From positions 1 to 61,015 of the forward strand of contig NZ_WJFC01000067.1 in NCBI RefSeq assembly GCF_009725235.1: DNA of 61,015 nt, read 5' to 3'. This document shows, one piece after another, positions 26,827 through 34,261 of the stretch (positions within the stretch are counted from its first letter, which is position 1; every line of letters starts with the position of its first letter). The position numbers and the translations under genes are program-made. Source of the stretch: Scytonema sp. UIC 10036 (GTDB taxonomy: Bacteria > Cyanobacteriota > Cyanobacteriia > Cyanobacteriales > Nostocaceae). The notes under the pieces were generated by a model, which had not been told where the DNA came from, did no database searches, and saw only the letters and a program-made list of their open reading frames with translations.

Positions 26827-26829
26827 TTA

Positions 26830-26890
26830 TCTCACGCAAAGGCGCTAAGACGCTAAGAAACACTTTGCGACTTTGCGCCTTTGCGTGAGA
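26830..26890. repeat. Palindromic repeat tctcacgcaaaggcgc ... gcgcctttgcgtgaga
   Basis: A perfect 16-base inverted repeat (26830-26845 against 26875-26890) with a central spacer that also carries partial repeats. The same motif family (acgcaaagccgcaaaggcgcaaag) is found as single arms near 5012 and 45543. It lies right after the hydrolase stop and may work as a terminator. Confidence 0.7.
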
Positions 26891-26981
26891 CATTGCAACT
26901 TTAATTCCGTATATCTGTCATTAGTATTAGTAACTCCCAGTCGCTAGTATAAAGTACTGGTACGCTTATTCATTGTTTGCC

Positions 26982-28715
26982 ATGAGCCTGTGCATAAATC
27001 CCACCTGTCCGAAACCAAACCATCCAGATAATGATGAAAACCGTTTTTGTCAAAGCTGTGGTTCCCTCATGGAATTGCAGGGACGCTATCGGGTGATGCG
27101 GCTTTTAAGCGATAAAACTGGTTTTGGGAAAATTTATGAGGCTTATGAACGGGATACGCCTAAAATTCTGAAGGTTCTTAAAGAGGAGTTATCAGGGGAC
27201 GCTAAAGCAGTGGAACTTTTCCAGCAAGAGGTGTCTGTATTGGGACAACTGGAGCATTCTGGCATTCCCAATGAAGATAGCTACTTTCAGTATCAAACCA
27301 GACACGGTTTGAATTTACACTGTATTGTCATGGAAAAGATTGAGGGTCCTAACTTAGAACAGTGGTTGAGACAACAGCAAAATAGACCCATCTCTCAAGA
27401 GCAAGCTATTGCTTGGTTGAAACAATTGGCAGAAATTTTGGAACTCGTGCATGGAAAGCAGTATTTGCACCGAGATATTAAGCCATCTAATATTATGATT
27501 CGACCGGATGGGCAATTGGTACTCATCGATTTTGGCACTGCTAGGGAGGTGACGAGAACTTACTTAGCAAAACTACATGGTAGTGCGGGTGGTGTCACGG
27601 CAATTATGTCTTCCGGTTATAGCCCCCCAGAACAATTGCATGGATTGGCTGTACCTCAATCCGATTTTTTTGCTTTGGGACGTACTTTTGTATTTTTGCT
27701 GACAGGACAAAACCCAATAACATTGTGTGACGCTCATGACAATGTCTTGCACTGGCGCGATCGCACGGTTGGCATTTCACCACTCCTGTTAAATTGTATT
27801 GACTGGTTAATGGCAAGAGAAGTTGGTCAACGTCCAGCCAATGCTGAAGAAATCTTAAAACGCCTTGCTGCGATCGAACAACAGTTGGGTGGAAGCGCTG
27901 TAGCTACCGTCAATGCTGTGGGAAGTTTAGATACCCAACGCTTGTCACCACCAGATACGACAACGCTACCGCCACAACCCAATTACGTCCCACCACCACA
28001 AAAGCCATCCGAAAAAGTCCCATTACTTTCTTTGTTTGCAGCCCTGCTAGTGGTTTTGGGCTTTCTTGGTATAGTTGCATTAGCAACACGGTCTCCACAA
28101 TTTGCTTCGATTCCCAATTACGGACAAGCACCAGAAAGAAAAGGAAAAGTTGACTATTTTCCTTATGAAGAAGGTAGAGATAGCCAAGGCAGAATTGCAG
28201 AATTTAACGTAGCAGTTCTTTCAGTAGAATATAAATGGCTGTTGGGAAGCGATTTCCAAGTCAAATACAATGACCAAATCATCAATCTAGATGCTTTAAA
28301 ATCCAATTTAGAGCAAGAAGGTATACAGAGGATTATGGAAAATCCTACAGAGATTATTTCTGTAGGAACAGCTTCATGTGAAGGAGTCGTAGCAGTTGAA
28401 GAACGTAGAGCGCTTGAGCGTTCAAAGCAGATACAACTCTTAGCAAAAAAAATATTTAGTAACACAAATAGCGTCAAAGGATACCGCTTACTAAATTTAG
28501 GGCAATTTCGTCGAAACGACTGTCAGGCAAGCCAGGATCTAACTGCTTATCAAAGAAGTATTATTATCATTGGAGTCAGAAAACAATCAGAAGGCGTTAT
28601 TTTAGATGAAGCCCTTAGAAATAGGTTAGAGAAAAAACCATTTGCTGACTTCAAATTAGAAGATTATTCTCTAGGTTCTCCAGACAAATTTAAAACAACA
28701 CCCAGCAATTTATAG
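26982..28715 (+). CDS. 4-Cys-type serine/threonine protein kinase
   Basis: 577 residues from the ATG at 26982; a TTG three codons upstream is less likely. The N-terminus has the four-cysteine zinc-ribbon-like motif C-x4-C-P-x-P-N-H-P ... F-C-Q-S-C-G that marks cyanobacterial 4-Cys kinases. The kinase domain follows (about 30-300): catalytic H-R-D-I-K-P-S-N and D-F-G-T-A are intact, although the glycine loop is shortened (T-G-F-G-K-I). A single transmembrane helix near 350 separates it from an external C-terminal domain of about 200 residues with two Cys that I do not recognise. It is a membrane Hanks-type kinase; its substrate is not known. Confidence 0.88.
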   Translation: MSLCINPTCPKPNHPDNDENRFCQSCGSLMELQGRYRVMRLLSDKTGFGKIYEAYERDTPKILKVLKEELSGDAKAVELFQQEVSVLGQLEHSGIPNEDSYFQYQTRHGLNLHCIVMEKIEGPNLEQWLRQQQNRPISQEQAIAWLKQLAEILELVHGKQYLHRDIKPSNIMIRPDGQLVLIDFGTAREVTRTYLAKLHGSAGGVTAIMSSGYSPPEQLHGLAVPQSDFFALGRTFVFLLTGQNPITLCDAHDNVLHWRDRTVGISPLLLNCIDWLMAREVGQRPANAEEILKRLAAIEQQLGGSAVATVNAVGSLDTQRLSPPDTTTLPPQPNYVPPPQKPSEKVPLLSLFAALLVVLGFLGIVALATRSPQFASIPNYGQAPERKGKVDYFPYEEGRDSQGRIAEFNVAVLSVEYKWLLGSDFQVKYNDQIINLDALKSNLEQEGIQRIMENPTEIISVGTASCEGVVAVEERRALERSKQIQLLAKKIFSNTNSVKGYRLLNLGQFRRNDCQASQDLTAYQRSIIIIGVRKQSEGVILDEALRNRLEKKPFADFKLEDYSLGSPDKFKTTPSNL

Positions 28716-28747
28716 CTATACTCTTAAGCATAAAAAGTACGAAAACA

Positions 28748-28777
28748 CGTAGGTTGGGTTGAGGAACGAAACCCAAC
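28748..28777. repeat. Interspersed repeat cgtaggttgggttgaggaacg...
   Basis: A short copy of the repeat gtaggttgggttgaggaacgaaacccaaca, also found complete at 56357 and 58454 and partly at 20897. Its outer arm and inner arm can pair as ttgggtt/aacccaa. Confidence 0.75.
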
Positions 28778-28782
28778 ATTTA

Positions 28783-29087
28783 CTGCAAGAAAATTTGAGA
28801 GCGATCGAGATATCAGTAAAGACAACCGGGAGTTAATTATGCGATTAGAGCCACTTTATCAGCGCAATAGAGAACAAGCTAAAGAAGAAGGACGACTTGA
28901 AGGGCGACTTGAAGGAGAGCAACGTTTGATTATGCGTCTGCTAAATCGCCTGCTTTTAGTCTAAACTCCAGTAACTCAACAAATTAGAGAATTATCCCCC
29001 GAACAACTTGAAGCATTGGGAGAAGTTTTATTAGACTTTTCTGAAGTAGCTGATTTACAAGCTTGGTTAAATCAAACTCAAGCATAG
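28783..29087 (+). pseudogene. DUF4351 protein, C-terminal remnant
   Basis: About 300 bases match the end of the intact DUF4351 gene at 29288-30184, from L-Q-E-N-L-R to the final W-L-N-Q-T-Q-A-stop. It is broken by a frame change near 28800 and by a stop in the region that should read F-G-E-I-D-A-S. The left boundary falls exactly at the gtaggttggg repeat. It is the first of several DUF4351 pieces in this zone. Confidence 0.8.
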
Positions 29088-29096
29088 AAACCCTCA

Positions 29097-29132
29097 GATA
29101 CCCGCCTTCTTTAAAAAGTCGGGTATCTTTTT
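29097..29132 (+). terminator. Rho-independent terminator
   Basis: GATACCCG (29097-29104) pairs with CGGGTATC (29120-29127), followed by a T-run. Equivalent hairpins with changed stems but the same position follow every DUF4351 copy (30193, 31900, 38139, 39283). Confidence 0.75.
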
Positions 29133-29175
29133 GTTCAATTAACTGCACCTGTAATCAATGTAGGCAGATAAAAGT

Positions 29176-29192
29176 AACTTATGTCATAAGTT
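29176..29192. promoter_or_regulatory. Palindrome AACTTATGTCATAAGTT upstream of DUF4351 gene
   Basis: A 17-base perfect palindrome about 96 bases before the DUF4351 start. It is conserved, with a changed centre base, at 30273-30289 upstream of the broken copy at 30385, but absent before the copies at 38331 and 39475. It could be an operator; a TACAAT stands about 40 bases before the ATG. Confidence 0.35.
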
Positions 29193-29287
29193 TATTATCT
29201 TGAGAGTTTTCATTCTCAACTTTCTCTTGAAATAAAGTCTGATACAATAACCACTTAACAAATGCCAAAATCCCTGATTTAAATTCA

Positions 29288-30184
29288 ATGACCCGCTTTA
29301 TACATGATAAGTTTGCCAAAGATTACCTCGAAGAATTACTCAAAAACTATGGGGAGGTCAAAACCTCAGAAAAAGTTTCAGGAGAAATAAAAGAAATCGA
29401 TGTTTTATTCATCCCCACTCAACCCCAAACTGTCAATCTACAAACATTAGGGTTGCTGGGGAGATTCGCCGAATTTCCGATGATATTAGAACCATTCCGT
29501 AATGCAGCATCCGAAGATGAAATCTGCGACTGCTTGCTAAAATTATTGGAAGTCAGAGCGGATATGAGACGAGAAGCAAAAGCCAACAAAACTAAACTTT
29601 CAAAAGCGAAAATTCCCAAACTGTGGATTCTCACACCCACCGCCTCTGTCAATAGATTATCGAGTTTTAACATTAACCAAAGACTGGGATGGTTACCAGG
29701 AATTTACTTTTTGGGAGGTGCATTGAGAGCAGCAATTGTTGTCATACATCAGCTACCACCAACACCAGAGACGTTATGGTTAAGACTGTTGGGTAGGGGA
29801 AGAGTGCAACAGCAAGCAATTGCTGAACTCCTAGACTTACCAGAGAATCACCCATATCAGAAAGCAACGCTAGAATTAGTGTACAATCTGCAAGAAAATT
29901 TGAGAATCAATCAAGATATTAGTAAAGATGACCGGGAGTTAATTATGCGATTAGAACCACTTTATCAGCGTAATAGAGAACAAGCTAAAGAAGAAGGACG
30001 GCTCGAAGGAGAGCAACGTCTGATTATGCGTCTGCTAAATCGTCTCTTTGGTGAAATCGATGCATCATTAGCTCAGCAAATTAGAGCATTATCCACCGAA
30101 CAACTTGAAGCATTGGGAGAAGTTTTATTAGACTTTTCTGAGGTAGCTGATTTACAAGCTTGGTTAAATCAAACTCAAGCATAG
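29288..30184 (+). CDS. DUF4351 domain protein, copy 1
   Basis: 298 residues. The N-terminal 210 residues look like a PD-(D/E)xK-type nuclease-related fold (S-G-E-I-K-E-I-D-V-L-F near 31-41), followed by a charged E-E-G-R-L-E-G-E-Q-R helix and the C-terminal DUF4351 segment (R-L-L-N-R-L-F-G-E-I-D to D-L-Q-A-W-L-N-Q). Similar proteins are numerous in cyanobacteria and their role is not settled; links to Rpn-like recombination-promoting nucleases have been suggested. Two nearly identical relatives and four fragments lie downstream. A terminator hairpin follows the stop. Confidence 0.85.
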   Translation: MTRFIHDKFAKDYLEELLKNYGEVKTSEKVSGEIKEIDVLFIPTQPQTVNLQTLGLLGRFAEFPMILEPFRNAASEDEICDCLLKLLEVRADMRREAKANKTKLSKAKIPKLWILTPTASVNRLSSFNINQRLGWLPGIYFLGGALRAAIVVIHQLPPTPETLWLRLLGRGRVQQQAIAELLDLPENHPYQKATLELVYNLQENLRINQDISKDDRELIMRLEPLYQRNREQAKEEGRLEGEQRLIMRLLNRLFGEIDASLAQQIRALSTEQLEALGEVLLDFSEVADLQAWLNQTQA

Positions 30185-30192
30185 AAAACTTA

Positions 30193-30229
30193 AGAAGGCC
30201 GACTGCTTCAAGAAGTCAGCCTTCTTTTT
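30193..30229 (+). terminator. Rho-independent terminator of DUF4351 copy 1
   Basis: GAAGGC-CGACT (from 30194) pairs with AGTC-AGCCTTC (to 30224) across a short loop, followed by TTTTTG. Confidence 0.7.
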
Positions 30230-30384
30230 GTTCAATTAACCGCACCTGTAATCAATGTAGGTAGATAAAATAAACTTATGACATAAGTTGATTATCTTGA
30301 GAGTTTTCATGTTCAAGTTTCTCTTTAAATACAATCTGATCTAATGACCGTTTAACAAATGCCAAAATTCATGCTTCAAATTCA

Positions 30385-30537
30385 ATGACCCGCTTTATAT
30401 ATGATAAGTTTGCTAAAGATTACCTCGAAGAATTACTCAAAAACTACGGGGTGGTCAAAACCTCAGAAAAAGTTTCAGGAGAGATTAAAGAAATCTATGC
30501 GATTAGTCAGTTTTTGATAACGTGTATAAACCTCTAG
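30385..30537 (+). pseudogene. DUF4351 protein, N-terminal remnant
   Basis: The first 36 codons (M-T-R-F-I-Y-D-K-F-A-K-D-Y to E-I-K-E-I) match the start of the DUF4351 protein at 29288, and the upstream 200 bases match as well. Homology then stops, and the frame runs 14 more codons into unrelated sequence. The break leads directly into the 5'-truncated FGE gene, so one rearrangement probably created both ends. Confidence 0.8.
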
Positions 30538-30629
30538 AACAATTGAAGGATTAGCTGTAGCTAAAGGAGGCTTTGATACAAGCAATTGCCTAAAAAATTA
30601 CTATAACTTAATGTAGAAGGGGTTAAACT

Positions 30630-31514
30630 ATGGATTCCAGGGCGCTCCCGCAATTTTCCTTTGATGTTGTGACACTCAACGTTACAGGAGAAGTCATCAA
30701 ACGAGAAACCCACCAAGCTAAGTACTTTAAGGAAGACCTTGGCAATAGCGTGACTCTGGACATGGTCTCTATTCCTGGTGGTCGCTTCCTCATGGGTTCA
30801 CCAGAAACTGAAGAGGGACGTGATGAAAATGAGGGTCCCCAGCACGAAGTTACCGTTCAACCTTTTTTTATGGGTAAGTACCCGGTCACTCAAAAGCAGT
30901 GGCGGGTTGTTGCTGCTTTGCCGCGAGTCAACCGCGAACTCAAACCCGATCCATCTTATTTTAAAGGTGACAATCGACCAGTTGAGCAAGTTTCATGGTA
31001 TGAATGTCTAGAGTTTTGCGATCGACTATCAACCTACACAAAAAAAAACTACCGACTTCCAAGTGAAGCAGAGTGGGAGTATGCTTGCCGTGCAGGCACG
31101 AAGACACCTTTCCACTTTGGCAAGACTATCACGCCAGAGTTGGCAAATTATAACGGCGACGAAATTTACGCTTCTGGCTTCCAGGGAGAGTTTCGGGGCG
31201 AGACAACAACTGTAGGTAGCTTCAAAGTAGCTAATGCCTTCGGTTTATTTGATATGCACGGTAATGTCTGGGAATGGTGTGCAGATAGCTTGCATGGAAA
31301 CTATGAGGTCGCACCTTCTGACGGTAGTGCTTGGATAAACATATCTCTTGGTAAAAAAGATAATGACAATCAACGCCTGTTTCGTTACCGTTTGTTTCGT
31401 GGCGGTTCTTGGCACGACAGTCCGAGCGGTTGCCGTTCGGCGTATCGTAACGGCATCCGTCCGGTCTCCAGGGACGGTCACCTCGGGTATCGGGTTGTGG
31501 TTTCCGGGACGTGA
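30630..31514 (+). CDS. Stand-alone FGE-domain protein (5'-truncated vWA-FGE copy)
   Basis: 294 residues corresponding to about the last 280 of the 942-residue vWA-FGE protein. Homology at the DNA level starts already near 30582 (Q-L-P-K-K ... V-K-L-W-I-P-G-R), but a four-base deletion near 30648 and a diverged stretch break that frame, so the new ATG at 30630 starts just before L-P-Q-F-S-F. The FGE fold itself is complete: [19 protein letters not shown] and a variable C-terminus. It lacks the vWA and SAV_2336 parts. It may be a free recognition domain or a decaying copy; the intact fold and the different variable region favour some selection. Confidence 0.75.
   Translation: MDSRALPQFSFDVVTLNVTGEVIKRETHQAKYFKEDLGNSVTLDMVSIPGGRFLMGSPETEEGRDENEGPQHEVTVQPFFMGKYPVTQKQWRVVAALPRVNRELKPDPSYFKGDNRPVEQVSWYECLEFCDRLSTYTKKNYRLPSEAEWEYACRAGTKTPFHFGKTITPELANYNGDEIYASGFQGEFRGETTTVGSFKVANAFGLFDMHGNVWEWCADSLHGNYEVAPSDGSAWINISLGKKDNDNQRLFRYRLFRGGSWHDSPSGCRSAYRNGIRPVSRDGHLGYRVVVSGT
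31398..31505 (+). other. DGR-like variable region 2
   Basis: 36 codons colinear with 11396-11503 and 36180-36287, from R-G-G-S-W to F/Y-R-V-V-V-S without indels. Compared with the other two, substitutions cluster in the codons between the fixed W and CRSA and after it (S-P-S-G; G-I-R; V-S-R-D-G-H-L). This is the most divergent of the three sets although the gene is the shortest. Confidence 0.55.
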
Positions 31515-31582
31515 ATTAATAATTCTTCACACTTTTCTCTCTAACCCTTTTCCCTCTTCCTTTTTTTCGCTACCTCTAGCAA

Positions 31583-31885
31583 GGTTTGCTAAGTAGAGTT
31601 GCGGAATTTCCGATGATAGTGGAACCATTTTGCAATGCAGCATCGGAAGATGAAATCTGTGACTGCTTGCTAAAATGATTGGAAGTTAGACGAGAAGCAA
31701 AAGCCAACAAAACTAAACTTCCAAAATAGAAAATTCCCAAACTTTGGATTCTTACTCCTGATGCATCATTAACTCAACAAATTAGAGAATTATCTACCGA
31801 ACAACTTGAAGCATTGGGAGAAGTTTTATTAGACTTTTCTGAAGTAGCTGATTTGCAAACTTAGTTAAATCTAACTCAAGCATAG
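31583..31885 (+). pseudogene. DUF4351 protein, multiply broken remnant
   Basis: Two blocks of a DUF4351 gene are joined: an N-proximal part (L-L-x-R-V-A-E-F-P-M-I, E-D-E-I-C-D-C-L-L-K, then K-I-P-K-L-W-I-L-T-P) and the extreme C-terminal part (D-A-S-L-T-Q-Q-I-R to Q-A-stop). Internal stops (TAG, TGA) and an internal deletion of about 370 bases make it non-functional. A terminator-like hairpin (CCGACTT/AAGTCGG at 31900-31920) follows. Confidence 0.8.
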
Positions 31886-32026
31886 AAAGGCTCATAACTC
31901 CGACTTCTTTGAAAAGTCGGGCTTCTTTTTGTTTATAGGTATCTTAACTTTTTACGATCGCAACTTACTTCAAAAGTAATTTTTGCTCTAGTGGCATTTT
32001 TTTCAAGATATTTTTTCTCTAATTTG

Positions 32027-32118
32027 ACGCTAACACATTCTACAATAAACACTGGTTGCCAAATACTCATAAAAGCGGCAAAATATAAAGAAAATCGGTG
32101 AAATGAAAGATTTAACCT
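32027..32118. repeat. Duplicated 5' flank of the PNP genes
   Basis: tttgacgctaacacattc...gcggcaaaatataaagaaaatc is almost the same as 5731-5823. The two PNP loci are therefore copies of one larger segment that includes the control region. Confidence 0.8.
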
Positions 32119-32859
32119 ATGAATTTGCCTTGCGCCGTTATACTCACTGCTATTCCTTTAGAATACAAGGCAGTTCGCGCCTATTTGAGTGAGCTTAAAG
32201 AAGAGGTGCATCCCCAAGGGACAGTTTATGAACGAGGACAATTTACCGATAATGGCAAATCATGGGAAGTCGGAATTGTTGAGATAGATACAGGAAATAA
32301 GGGCGCGGCTATGGAAACAGAACGAGCGATCGCCCACTTTCAACCCAACGTGATACTTTTTGTTGGAGTAGCAGGTGGAATCAAGGATGTCGCTAAGGGT
32401 GATGTGGTAGTCGCAACAGAAGTTTATGGTTATGAGTCGGGAAAGATAAAGCCTTCCTCCTTTGAACCCAGACCTGATGTTGGACAATCTGCATACAAAC
32501 TGATTCAACGAGCTAGGGCTGAAGCAAGGAAAAAAGACTGGTTGCAAAGACTGAACCCCGCTCCCAATTCCTCACCCAAGGTCTTACTTAAACCCATTGC
32601 TGCAGGAGAAAAAGTCATTGCGTCAAAGCAGTCTAGTGTTTTTAAATTTCTCCAATCTCAATATAGTGATGCAGTCGCCGTGGAAATGGAGGGACGTGGT
32701 TTTCTCGAAGCCGCCCATGCTAATCAGGAAGTATTAGCGCTCATCATCCGTGGTATTTTAACCTCATTAGTGACAAAAGTCAAGCTGATAAAGCTGGTTT
32801 TCAGGAAATTGCTGCACGTCATGCGAGTGCTTTTGCTTTTGAAGTTTTGGCAAAGCTAG
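32119..32859 (+). pseudogene. PNP nucleosidase, copy 2, frameshifted at its 3' end
   Basis: The first 213 residues align along the whole length with the PNP protein at 5824 ([27 protein letters not shown]). After R-G-I the frame reads meaningless L-T-S-L-V-T-K-V. Shifting by one base near 32756 restores [23 protein letters not shown] in a frame that continues straight into the next gene. So a one-base loss (T-run GGTATTTTAACC) breaks a gene that once encoded a single PNP-iSTAND fusion. In the restored frame, the catalytic-Asp position (G-I-S-D in copy 1) is followed by N, which may also harm catalysis. Confidence 0.8.
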
Positions 32860-33689
32860 ATTTTGCCGATTCAAACACTATAACTTTCTCAGAGAAAGAT
32901 GAAAAAAAAGAAACTCAAATTTATCAAGCTTTGCTTTCTTTAAACTATCACCAACAGGTTCAAAAATTTGAGAATTTTTGGCGTTCTTCTCGAATTGGTT
33001 CTTTTGTAGTTCATGGCAAGGGAGGAAGATGTCAACGTTGGTTAGTAAATCGATTGATTCACAAAGAAAGTGAGTACTTCCCTGATGCGTCAAGAGCAAA
33101 AAAAATATCGATTGTTCTTCCTGAGGAGGGGGAAATTTTTATTAGCGAATTATGGCTGAAATTAAGTACAGTGCTTGGATTAAAATATGAAGCTTCACCT
33201 GAAGAACTAGCAAAGAAGATATTTGAAGAGTGGCGAACATCAACGGTCATTATGGTTTTTTATAACCTAAACGTAATGTATAAAAATGAACCCAAGAAGT
33301 TAATCGATTATTTCTGGCATCCTCTTATAAAAATGGTGGAGAATTGTGAGAAAAATGATGAATATAATTATCTTTTGATGATTTTAGTAGACAATGCTGG
33401 TGATGCTTATAATTGGGAGATCGCTTATTGCAGAAATTTAGAAGAATGGGAAAATCGAATTCCTTTTGATTTACAAGAAATTCAAACATTAAGTTTGATT
33501 GACATTAAGAGATGGATGGAGATTAAACGTCGCCAACTCCATTTTCCAGAAGATAATATGCAGCTTGCAAGATTAGCTGAAAACTGGTGGAGACAAAGCG
33601 ATCGCGGAATACCTGAATTGGTGGTCAATCAAATTTGTAAGTATTGTAAATCTAGTTGGCCAAAAATTGAAAAGCTCCTAGACTATTAA
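32847..33689 (+). CDS. iSTAND-like protein, copy 2 (3' part of a former PNP-iSTAND fusion)
   Basis: 280 residues from an internal ATG. It aligns with the iSTAND-like protein at 6779 ([49 protein letters not shown]). It lacks the N-terminal charged coiled coil of copy 1. The frame is open upstream into the end of the PNP domain ([12 protein letters not shown]), so translation from its own ATG would give a free iSTAND domain. Here the P-loop-like turn reads V-H-G-K-G-G-R. It ends 15 bases before the truncated MoxR gene. Confidence 0.65.
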   Translation: MAKLDFADSNTITFSEKDEKKETQIYQALLSLNYHQQVQKFENFWRSSRIGSFVVHGKGGRCQRWLVNRLIHKESEYFPDASRAKKISIVLPEEGEIFISELWLKLSTVLGLKYEASPEELAKKIFEEWRTSTVIMVFYNLNVMYKNEPKKLIDYFWHPLIKMVENCEKNDEYNYLLMILVDNAGDAYNWEIAYCRNLEEWENRIPFDLQEIQTLSLIDIKRWMEIKRRQLHFPEDNMQLARLAENWWRQSDRGIPELVVNQICKYCKSSWPKIEKLLDY

Positions 33690-33704
33690 GCAAGAACTAG
33701 ACCT

Positions 33705-34094
33705 ATGAATAATAGCAATTTTACATACAATCTAGAATATACAGGTCAAAATTTCCATCGAGAATCGCCATACATTCCGACTGAGGAATTAAAAGAGTCT
33801 GTGAGATTAGCGATCGCCCTCGAACGTCCCTTATTACTGATGGGCGCACCGGGATGTGGTAAAACTCGGCTAGCGAGTGCGATCGCCTATGAATTCACTG
33901 AAAAGAATCGTGAGATATTAAAAGGCGAGAGCTATCCTTACCAAACCTGGTACGTCAAATCCACCAGTCGCGCGAGAGATGGACTTTATATCTATGATGC
34001 TGTAGGTCGTTTGCGGGATGCACAACTAGCAGCAGCCAAGCAGTTGGACTCGCGAGGACTTGAAAATCTGGCTCTTGCGTACTTAGCGTGCTAA
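33705..34094 (+). CDS. MoxR ATPase, truncated copy
   Basis: 129 residues; the first 120 align with the MoxR protein at 7705 (Y-N-L-E-Y-T-G, Walker [23 protein letters not shown]). At Q-L-D-S-R-G-L-E-N the homology stops at a MITE-like element, which supplies the last few codons and the stop. Walker B, the sensors and the arginine finger are missing, so ATPase activity is excluded. Effectively a pseudogene. Confidence 0.85.
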   Translation: MNNSNFTYNLEYTGQNFHRESPYIPTEELKESVRLAIALERPLLLMGAPGCGKTRLASAIAYEFTEKNREILKGESYPYQTWYVKSTSRARDGLYIYDAVGRLRDAQLAAAKQLDSRGLENLALAYLAC

Positions 34095-34261
34095 AATTGT
34101 AGAAAAATAAGCTTAAAACTATTGCTGGGCTTAGCTTACAGCTATTATTAGTTTCAAAATGTTACTCCTTGTTAAAATTGAAATTATAAGTGCCTGTAAG
34201 CCTTGTAAATACAAGCATACTTGTAGATTTTAATGAAAATTTAGCACGCTATGTACGAAAG
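34074..34261. mobile_element. MITE-like element with about 24-base terminal inverted repeats
   Basis: Left end cttgcgtacttagcgtgctaa (34074-34094) is the imperfect inverse of the right end ttagcacgctatgtacgaaag (34241-34261): 19 of 21 positions pair. The 188-base element has no open frame of its own. It sits exactly where about 1.45 kb of the cassette (MoxR 3' two thirds and vWA-FGE 5' quarter) is missing, and it provides both the stop of the truncated MoxR gene and the ATG of the following gene. The parent IS is not in the window. Confidence 0.7.
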
